A stretch of 5,946 bases of DNA from an uncultured Anaerotruncus sp. Lineage in GTDB: Bacteria > Bacillota > Clostridia > Oscillospirales > CAG-272. Below, in pieces: positions 1 through 4,740 of the stretch (position 1 is its first letter; each line of letters starts with the position of its first letter). The stretch lies in the NCBI GenBank assembly GCA_905210995.1, contig CAJLZE010000089.1, positions 1 to 5,946 on the forward strand, read 5' to 3'. A program made the translations under genes and the position numbers. The notes below the pieces were generated by a model that was given only the letters and a program-made list of their open reading frames with translations, did not search any database and was not told where the DNA came from.

Positions 1-299
1 TCGAGCTGCCGCTCGGTGCGCTGATGTTCCGCCGCCCGAGGGAGCGTTGTCTTCATGCGGTCGTTGCCGTGCTGCTCATGAACATCGCAACCAATCCGAC
101 GCTCAACCTTGCGCTCCTCCTTGTCGGCACAGTGCACCGCACTGCGTTCGTCGTGTTTGGTGAGGCTGCCGTCGTTGCCGTCGAGATGCTCGTTCTGCGC
201 CGTGCGCTCGGCGTCGCGCACGGGCGAGCCTTTCTCTCGTCGCTGCTTTTGAATGCCGTGTCCTTTACCGTCGGTCTTGCGATCGCCGGAATGATATGA
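1..299 (+). CDS. polytopic membrane protein, C-terminal part (5' end outside window)
   Basis: The reading frame is already open at base 3 and runs to a TGA at 297-299, so only the last 98 residues are visible. An ATG at 24 gives a shorter product, but the frame continues in-frame upstream of it (ELPLGAL before the Met), so it is unlikely to be the true start. The visible part has a short basic loop (RRPRER) and then three or more hydrophobic stretches: one around a TNPTLNL motif, one containing two acidic residues (GEAAVVAVEML), and a last one ending in GLAIAGMI. Acidic residues and an Asn-Pro inside hydrophobic segments suggest a functional membrane core and not a simple anchor. From memory, Clostridia encode an uncharacterised membrane family ending in similar ELPxxL, TNPxxN and SLLLNxxSF patterns; I cannot confirm this here. 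The function is unknown. A small membrane-protein gene follows 25 nt downstream with a strong ribosome binding site, so the two are probably co-expressed. Confidence 0.75.
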   Translation, partial: ELPLGALMFRRPRERCLHAVVAVLLMNIATNPTLNLALLLVGTVHRTAFVVFGEAAVVAVEMLVLRRALGVAHGRAFLSSLLLNAVSFTVGLAIAGMI

Positions 300-311
300 A
301 AAAAATACTTC

Positions 312-318
312 AGGAGGG
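312..318 (+). promoter_or_regulatory. strong Shine-Dalgarno for the 53-residue gene
   Basis: AGGAGGG lies 6 nt before the ATG at 325. It is the strongest ribosome binding site in the window and is the main reason to accept the short downstream frame as a gene. Confidence 0.85.
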
Positions 319-324
319 ATCATA

Positions 325-486
325 ATGAAATTCGAAAATCTGCCCCGCATAGGGCTTGATGTTGTAGCCGACCCGGTGGGGAGCTACGGCATCGGCGAGA
401 TAATCCCGATAGTCATCGGCGTGGCGCTTCTTGTTGCCGTCGCGGTCGTCGGCATAGTTTTTATCTGCCGCAAAACAAAAAAGTAA
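325..486 (+). CDS. small single-pass membrane protein, 53 residues
   Basis: The frame runs from ATG 325 to TAA 484-486. Residues 1-27 are polar and end near a short Gly/Ser/Tyr stretch (DPVGSYGIGE). Residues 28-48 form one strongly hydrophobic segment (IIPIVIGVALLVAVAVVGIVF), and the tail ICRKTKK is basic. By the positive-inside rule the C-terminus should be cytoplasmic and the N-terminal 27 residues outside. There is no cleavable signal peptide and no lipobox. The gene lies 25 nt after the upstream polytopic membrane gene and about 36 nt before the EEP gene, in the same direction, so it probably belongs to the same transcript. I do not recognise a named family. A plausible reading is a small partner or accessory subunit of the upstream membrane protein. 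The coding call rests on the ribosome binding site, the coherent membrane topology and the operon position. Confidence 0.8.
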   Translation: MKFENLPRIGLDVVADPVGSYGIGEIIPIVIGVALLVAVAVVGIVFICRKTKK

Positions 487-507
487 GTTCTCCCGAAAAA
501 ATAAAAC

Positions 508-514
508 AAAGAGG
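508..514 (+). promoter_or_regulatory. Shine-Dalgarno that decides the EEP gene start
   Basis: AAAGAGG is followed by two in-frame ATGs, at 517 and 523. The first is only 2 nt after the motif, too close for normal initiation. The second is 8 nt away, which is ideal, so 523 is the preferred start. Confidence 0.7.
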
Positions 515-522
515 AAATGAAA

Positions 523-1299
523 ATGTCAGCAAAGATCAAGGTTTTTACGTTCAATCTCAGAGTTGAGGCAAAGGTAGACGGGATAAACACATTTTCAAAC
601 CGTCGCGGACGTATTCTCGACACGATAAAGGAGTATTCTCCCGACATTATCGGCTTTCAGGAAGCCAACGACAATATGCGTGAGTGGCTTATCGACTCGC
701 TTTCCGATTACACCGTCGTCGGCTGCGGCAGGCTTGCCGACTGGCGCGGCGAATCGACCGTCCTTGCGTTCAAAAAGCATATGTTTGAGATGATCTCTCT
801 TGAAAATCATTGGCTCTCGGCAACGCCGGATATCCCCGCCTCGACCTTCGGCGGAGATCAGAGCAGCTGCCCGCGCATTTTTACCGCCGTGTGTCTAAAG
901 CACCGCGAGGCATCGGCTCCGTTTATCTTCCTCAATACTCACCTTGACCACAAGGGCGCGACCGCAAGGCTTCTCGGCGCTGTGGAGATCATGCAGTATC
1001 TCTCCGGTAAGGGGCTGCACTTTGTCGTTACCGGCGATATGAACGCACTGCCCGGCACGGCGGAGATCGTGGCGTTTACCTCGTTTGCCCCCTGCGGCAG
1101 ACCTGTCGTCGACGCGACAGAAAAGCTCGGCGGCACCTTCCATGCGTTCGGTCAGCGCGCGGTGCCCACGAAGATAGATTATATTTTCACCGATATGCCC
1201 TGCGACCCGGATGAATCCTTTATCGTGCCCAACGAGCCCATCGACGGCATATATATCACCGATCATTGCCCGGTCTGCTCATATGTCACGGCCGAATAA
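523..1299 (+). CDS. endonuclease/exonuclease/phosphatase (EEP) family hydrolase
   Basis: The product is 258 residues from ATG 523 (260 if ATG 517 were used). The EEP superfamily motifs occur in order: N11 in TFNLR and E47 in GFQEAN (metal ligand region), N138 and H140 in LNTHLDHKG, D172 and N174 in GDMNA, D219 in KIDYIF, and D247 and H248 in the terminal TDHCPV. The full set of catalytic and Mg-binding residues is therefore intact, and the length fits a single-domain EEP enzyme. There is no signal peptide or membrane segment, so it should be cytoplasmic. The family cleaves phosphodiesters or phosphomonoesters in substrates as varied as DNA, RNA, sphingomyelin and inositol phosphates; the sequence does not reveal the substrate. 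No extra DNA-binding domain is present, so an AP endonuclease role is not favoured. It sits in a run with membrane, surface and acyl-thioesterase genes, which would allow a lipid or nucleotide phosphoester substrate, but that is inference only. Confidence 0.9.
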   Translation: MSAKIKVFTFNLRVEAKVDGINTFSNRRGRILDTIKEYSPDIIGFQEANDNMREWLIDSLSDYTVVGCGRLADWRGESTVLAFKKHMFEMISLENHWLSATPDIPASTFGGDQSSCPRIFTAVCLKHREASAPFIFLNTHLDHKGATARLLGAVEIMQYLSGKGLHFVVTGDMNALPGTAEIVAFTSFAPCGRPVVDATEKLGGTFHAFGQRAVPTKIDYIFTDMPCDPDESFIVPNEPIDGIYITDHCPVCSYVTAE

Positions 1300-1325
1300 T
1301 GCTGCTGACGGGTGCGAATAATGAA

Positions 1326-1332
1326 AAGGAAG
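1326..1332 (+). promoter_or_regulatory. Shine-Dalgarno that decides the start of the anchored-protein gene
   Basis: AAGGAAG contains an AGGA core ending 7 nt before ATG 1338. The same frame is open further upstream through a TTG at 1266 and an ATG at 1299, but neither has a recognisable ribosome binding site, and starting there would place a polar stretch before the membrane segment. The 1338 start is preferred. Confidence 0.65.
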
Positions 1333-1337
1333 CAAAA

Positions 1338-2588
1338 ATGATGAAATTTTCGGTTTCCAAAGGCGCACGGCGGCGCGCGGTGATGATCTCGGCGGCGGTC
1401 GTGTGTGCCGCGCTGGTCATAGCCGCTCTGGCAGTCGTGCTTTCCGCCGGGCGTGATGACCGCCCGTTTACGGCGGAGTTCGATCAGCGCAACGTCGTTT
1501 ACACGCCGAGAGCGACAAAGGCTGCGTTTACGACACGCAGACCGAGCAAAACGACGGCTCCCGACGAGAGCGATGATGATACAACGGCTGCCGTGTCGAC
1601 CGCAATGCCCGACGGTATGAGAAACGGCGCTCTCAAGTGCCGCATAACTATGCCAAAGACCGCATGGAGCGCCGACGAAACGCCGACCTTTACGCTTGAC
1701 TTCGGTCTGACCGATGCAAGCTACGGTGACGGCGACCTTCGCCTGCGCCTTGACTGTGACGATTTGCACCTGTCGCACGAGCTGACCGTCAAGGATTATA
1801 TCTACGATATCCACGGCTTCGTTGACGGCAAGGCACCCGACAGCGTGGAGCTCTCATTTCTGCGCGGCAAGTCGGCCGACACGGCTGCCGCAACGTCCGA
1901 CATGGACTTTGCCTTCGGCAAGCTGTATCTGTATTTCGAATTCGTCCCCGCAGAGGGGAACGATGTGTTCGGCAGCAGCGCACGGTATTCGTACAGCGAC
2001 GATGACGAGGATCAGGAATACGGGACGACCGGCGGCGTGTGGGTCGGCGGCTTCTGGTGCTCGTATGCGATAACGCCGTGCGGTATCTCGTTTGCACGCC
2101 GTGACGTTGACTCCGCCGACTATTTTGCCGACTGTGTGATAAAGCAGTACCGCGCGGGCGGGCTTGATGCCGATCAGCTTTGCGAGGCATACTATCTTCT
2201 TGCCTATGACGGCATAACATATATCAGCGCGACGCCGGCACTGAAGGACGGCACGACGCGCGTGGGATATTACAGCGCCACGCTGCGCGCCGAGGCTGCC
2301 GAGGCGGTTTCAGATGAGGAGCTGCTGGCGCTCGTGTCGAAGCTCGGTCCGTTTTATGACACGCATAAGGACGACGCACGGGAGATCATGCTTTCGCGCG
2401 GCAAAGAACTCGGCACGCTTGTTCTCGGCGTGCTGAAGGATCAGGGAGTCATCACCGATGAGGAATACACCGCCGAAGCTGCGCGGCTCGGCAGAACGGA
2501 GAAGGTAGTTACCTCTCCGCCCGAGTTTGACCGCAAATTCGGCAGATACCGCAAAATTATAGAAGAAAAGCTTTTTACGAATGAATAA
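1338..2588 (+). CDS. membrane-anchored extracytoplasmic protein of unknown function
   Basis: The product is 416 residues from ATG 1338. A basic N-terminus (KGARRRA) precedes one hydrophobic segment at about 14-37; C23 lies within it, but there is no proper lipobox, so this is an uncleaved anchor or signal-anchor and not a lipoprotein. A low-complexity Thr/Ser/Asp linker follows at about 55-92 (TTRRPSKTTAPDESDDDTT), typical of a wall-spanning spacer. Residues about 96-256 alternate hydrophobic and polar positions as in beta strands (ITMPKTAW, PTFTLDF, KLYLYFEFVP, GGVWVGGFW) and contain an acidic patch DDDEDQE at 221-227. Residues about 257-414 look helical. The region outside the membrane has six cysteines (101, 140, 241, 248, 266, 282). 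I recognise no enzyme motif and assign no function. The beta part could be an Ig-like fold. Its stop lies 8 nt inside the following thioesterase gene, so the two are probably translationally coupled. Confidence 0.8.
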   Translation: MMKFSVSKGARRRAVMISAAVVCAALVIAALAVVLSAGRDDRPFTAEFDQRNVVYTPRATKAAFTTRRPSKTTAPDESDDDTTAAVSTAMPDGMRNGALKCRITMPKTAWSADETPTFTLDFGLTDASYGDGDLRLRLDCDDLHLSHELTVKDYIYDIHGFVDGKAPDSVELSFLRGKSADTAAATSDMDFAFGKLYLYFEFVPAEGNDVFGSSARYSYSDDDEDQEYGTTGGVWVGGFWCSYAITPCGISFARRDVDSADYFADCVIKQYRAGGLDADQLCEAYYLLAYDGITYISATPALKDGTTRVGYYSATLRAEAAEAVSDEELLALVSKLGPFYDTHKDDAREIMLSRGKELGTLVLGVLKDQGVITDEEYTAEAARLGRTEKVVTSPPEFDRKFGRYRKIIEEKLFTNE

Positions 2589-3375
2589 TACCGAAAACAG
2601 AAGGGAAACGCTCACCCTTGACTATGAGCGCGGATATTCATACGATGTGTATGTAGATATGACGATGTGCGGTCCCGGCGGGGCAGTCACGCCCTCCGGA
2701 TGGCAAAAGCTCGTGGTCTCGATGATCGAGCGGCATCTGCGCAATATAGGAATGGGCGAGCAGGAGCTGCTCGACAGACTCGGAATGTCGTGGATACTGC
2801 TATCGACGCACATAACGATCATGCGTCGTGTGCGCCTCGGCGAGCATCTTACGGCAAGAACATGGAATTCGGGGACGATTCCGCCGATATTCCGCCGCGA
2901 CTATGAATTTATCGGTGAGGACGGCACCCGCGCCGCCGTCGGAGCATCATATTCGACACTTCTCTCTGTCGGTGACCGCAAATTCTGCACCGACCGCGCG
3001 ATAATCGAGAGCCTGTGGCTCCCCGAGGGAGAAAAGTTATCGCAGGCGCCGCGCCGCGCGCCGAGGATCGACGACAGCGCATTCGTGCCCGTCGGCGATC
3101 GCACTGCCCTCCCGTCAATGACCGACGGTATGGGGCACGTCAACAATACGCGCTACGGCGAATTCGTTTACGATGCCCTCACTCCCGACGAGCGTGCCGC
3201 AGTGGGCGGGCTTTCGGCGGTCGATGTGTGGTTTTTTGCCGAAATACGCGAGGGCACCGTTTTTTCGGTGCGCCGTGCAGAACTGCCCGACGGTGTTGCC
3301 GTGTGCGGCGTCCTGCCGGACGGCACACGCTCCTTCCTTATGAAGCTCACGAGCGGCGAAAAGGACCGGGTTTGA
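2581..3375 (+). CDS. acyl-ACP thioesterase (double hotdog)
   Basis: At 264 residues the product matches the usual length of bacterial acyl-ACP thioesterases, which hydrolyse acyl-ACP to free fatty acid in the cytoplasm. The first hotdog covers about 15-135 and contains the family pattern LGMSWILLSTHITIMRRV followed by a TW motif (TARTWNSG, 91-98). The second covers about 165-258 and starts with TDGMGHVNNTRYGEF at 181-195. Compared from memory with plant FatB, in which an Asp-x-Asn-x-His motif and a Glu about 34 residues later are catalytic, D182, H186 and E221 are present (His to Glu spacing 35), but the Asn position is Met184. The Cys after the Glu in plant enzymes is Ile222 here, as is common in bacteria. 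The ATG overlaps the end of the preceding gene by 8 nt and has only a weak purine-rich stretch upstream (2561-2570), which suggests translational coupling. A terminator-like hairpin follows 22 nt after the stop. The family call is firm; chain-length preference cannot be read from sequence. Confidence 0.88.
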   Translation: MNNTENRRETLTLDYERGYSYDVYVDMTMCGPGGAVTPSGWQKLVVSMIERHLRNIGMGEQELLDRLGMSWILLSTHITIMRRVRLGEHLTARTWNSGTIPPIFRRDYEFIGEDGTRAAVGASYSTLLSVGDRKFCTDRAIIESLWLPEGEKLSQAPRRAPRIDDSAFVPVGDRTALPSMTDGMGHVNNTRYGEFVYDALTPDERAAVGGLSAVDVWFFAEIREGTVFSVRRAELPDGVAVCGVLPDGTRSFLMKLTSGEKDRV

Positions 3376-3397
3376 ATTTTTGGGTATCATATATTTC

Positions 3398-3433
3398 ATC
3401 CTCCCCACGCGGGCGTGCCCGCGCGGGGAGGAT
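3398..3433 (+). terminator. GC-rich hairpin, probable intrinsic terminator of the upstream operon
   Basis: Bases 3398-3414 and 3417-3433 form 17-nt arms that pair throughout except for one A/C mismatch, around a GT centre. The hairpin starts 22 nt after the thioesterase stop. The following T-tract is weak (ATTTATTC after the GC core), so termination may be incomplete. The opposite strand has no T-run directly after the hairpin, so the + orientation fits better. It could instead be a dispersed palindromic repeat. Confidence 0.7.
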
Positions 3434-3490
3434 TTATTCGCTATATGCACAAAAGCGCATGAAACTAAGTTATTAATAATGTAGATGTTT

Positions 3491-3505
3491 CACAAACTGT
3501 TTGTG
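3491..3505. promoter_or_regulatory. perfect 15-bp palindrome, candidate operator
   Basis: CACAAAC-T-GTTTGTG has perfect 7-bp arms around a single T. It ends 27 nt before the -35 box of the serC promoter, a position that would suit an activator or an upstream repressor site. I do not recognise the binding protein; it does not match the cre or Rex consensus as I recall them. A chance palindrome of this quality in 261 nt is unlikely but not excluded. Confidence 0.4.
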
Positions 3506-3532
3506 CGCGCCGAAAATAAAATGAAAGCTTGC

Positions 3533-3561
3533 TTGACTTAATGCTGCAATCGTAATATAAT
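3533..3561 (+). promoter_or_regulatory. sigma-A type promoter for serC-serA
   Basis: TTGACT at 3533-3538 and TATAAT at 3556-3561 are separated by exactly 17 nt, close to the housekeeping consensus TTGACA-17-TATAAT. The surroundings are AT-rich. Transcription should begin near 3568, giving a leader of about 70 nt before serC. Confidence 0.85.
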
Positions 3562-3588
3562 ATTATAAATAGCATATTTTCATAATGT

Positions 3589-3616
3589 ACGCTGCGCAGG
3601 GCGCACGTCTGCGCAG
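3589..3616 (+). promoter_or_regulatory. serC leader with two mutually exclusive hairpins
   Basis: The 8-nt word CTGCGCAG, itself a palindrome, occurs at 3592-3599 and 3609-3616, so the two copies can pair into an 8-bp stem with a 9-nt loop. The first copy can instead pair locally: ACG, a bulged C and TGCGC (3589-3597) with GCGCA and CGT (3601-3608) around an AGG loop. The two folds exclude each other. The second copy ends right against the purine-rich stretch AGGAAAGG (3615-3622) and near AGG at 3624-3626, the candidate serC ribosome binding sites, so folding could affect translation. No T-box signature was found. Confidence 0.4.
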
Positions 3617-3636
3617 GAAAGGCAGGTCACAATAAA

Positions 3637-4725
3637 ATGAACCGTTTATATAATTTTTCGGCAGGTCCTTCAATGCTCCCGCTGCCCGTGCTTGAGCGCG
3701 CCGCTTCTGAGCTTGTTTCATACGGTGACAGCGGTATGTCGGTGCTTGAAATGTCGCACCGCTCACCCGACTACGAGCCTATAATCAAGGCGGCTGAGGC
3801 ATCTCTGCGCAAGCTCATGAATATACCCGACGAATATGCCGTGCTGTTTTTGCAGGGCGGCGCGTCAACTCAGTTTGCCGCGGTACCGCTCAACCTCATG
3901 CCCGAGGGCGGCAAGGCAGACTATATCGTTTCTGGTCAGTTCTCCGGCAAAGCGTACACCGAGGCGCTGAAATACGGTGATGCTGCCGTAGCGGCGACCT
4001 CAAAGCCGGATAACTTCACATACGTCCCCGCCACAACGCGCGCCTCGTTCCGTCCCGACGCGTCGTATGTCCATATCTGCTTCAACAACACGATATACGG
4101 CACCAAATTCAATTATATCCCCGACACCGGCGATATCCCGCTCGTTGCGGATATGTCCTCCTGCATCCTCTCCGAGCCGGTGGACGTCAGGCGTTTTGCC
4201 GTCATATATGCCGGCGCGCAGAAAAACGTTGCTCCCGCGGGACTGACGCTTGTCATAGTCCGCCGTGATCTTCTCGGGCACGCACGCCCAATCTGCCCTA
4301 CGATGCTCGACTGGAACGTGATGGCAAGCAACGATTCGATGTACAACACGCCGCCCTGCTTCAATATTTACATGGCGGGGCTGGTGTTCGACTATCTGCT
4401 CGCCGAGGGCGGACTTTCCGAAATGAAACGCCGCAACGAGCGCAAGGCGGCGCTGCTTTACGACTATCTCGATTCGCAGAGCTACTACATCGCGCCCGTG
4501 CGCCCCGAATGCCGCTCGATGATGAACGTTACGTTCGTCACAGGAGACCCGGAGCTTGACAAAAAATTTGCCGCCGAGGCGACTGCGGCGGGGCTCAAGA
4601 ATATCAAGGGGCACCGCTCCGTCGGCGGCATGAGAGCCTCGATCTACAACGCAATGCCCTACGAGGGCCTGGCGGCGCTTGTCGAATTTATGAAGAAATT
4701 CGCTGCCGAGAACCCGAAAAACTGA
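3637..4725 (+). CDS. serC: phosphoserine aminotransferase SerC
   Basis: SerC is the PLP enzyme that converts 3-phosphohydroxypyruvate and glutamate to O-phosphoserine and 2-oxoglutarate, step two of serine synthesis, in the cytoplasm; some SerC enzymes also serve pyridoxal phosphate synthesis. At 362 residues it has normal full length. Visible hallmarks are NFSAGPSMLP at the N-terminus, H41-R42 in MSHRSPDY (phosphate binding), GGAS at 74-77 (PLP phosphate), T152 in FNNTIYGT, D172 in VADMSS (pyridine nitrogen contact), and K196 in AGAQKN (Schiff-base lysine, equivalent to K198 of E. coli). The C-terminal region has GHRSVGGMRASIYNA. The residue that stacks on PLP in E. coli (W102) is Phe here (QF at 101-102), a conservative change. 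The start at ATG 3637 is set by the NFSAGP motif and AGG at 3624-3626. The gene is driven by the promoter at 3533-3561, and serA follows after 15 nt. Confidence 0.97.
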   Translation: MNRLYNFSAGPSMLPLPVLERAASELVSYGDSGMSVLEMSHRSPDYEPIIKAAEASLRKLMNIPDEYAVLFLQGGASTQFAAVPLNLMPEGGKADYIVSGQFSGKAYTEALKYGDAAVAATSKPDNFTYVPATTRASFRPDASYVHICFNNTIYGTKFNYIPDTGDIPLVADMSSCILSEPVDVRRFAVIYAGAQKNVAPAGLTLVIVRRDLLGHARPICPTMLDWNVMASNDSMYNTPPCFNIYMAGLVFDYLLAEGGLSEMKRRNERKAALLYDYLDSQSYYIAPVRPECRSMMNVTFVTGDPELDKKFAAEATAAGLKNIKGHRSVGGMRASIYNAMPYEGLAALVEFMKKFAAENPKN

Positions 4726-4740
4726 CAAGAGAGTATCGTA

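Noticed and set aside
1266..1337. Upstream extension of the anchored-protein gene from TTG 1266 or ATG 1299
   Set aside because: Neither start has a ribosome binding site and the extension overlaps or abuts the EEP gene end. ATG 1338 has AGGA at proper spacing and gives a normal basic-then-hydrophobic N-terminus.
1263..1814. 183-residue open frame on the minus strand
   Set aside because: It is antisense to the anchored-protein gene, with Arg-rich low-quality composition and no family signature.
3015..3476. 153-residue + strand frame reading through the thioesterase and the terminator hairpin
   Set aside because: It is an Arg-rich out-of-frame reading of the thioesterase gene that runs into non-coding hairpin sequence; no independent support.
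3470..3479. AT-rich palindrome TTATTAATAA
   Set aside because: A short AT-only dyad is expected by chance in this AT-rich intergenic stretch; no independent sign of function.
3485..3541. 18-codon open frame across the palindrome and -35 box
   Set aside because: It lies upstream of the predicted transcription start, has no ribosome binding site, and overlaps promoter elements; probably chance.
3568..3636. Serine T-box or other known riboswitch in the serC leader
   Set aside because: The leader is only about 70 nt and lacks the conserved T-box sequence and a terminator/antiterminator pair with a T-run, so no known riboswitch class can be supported.
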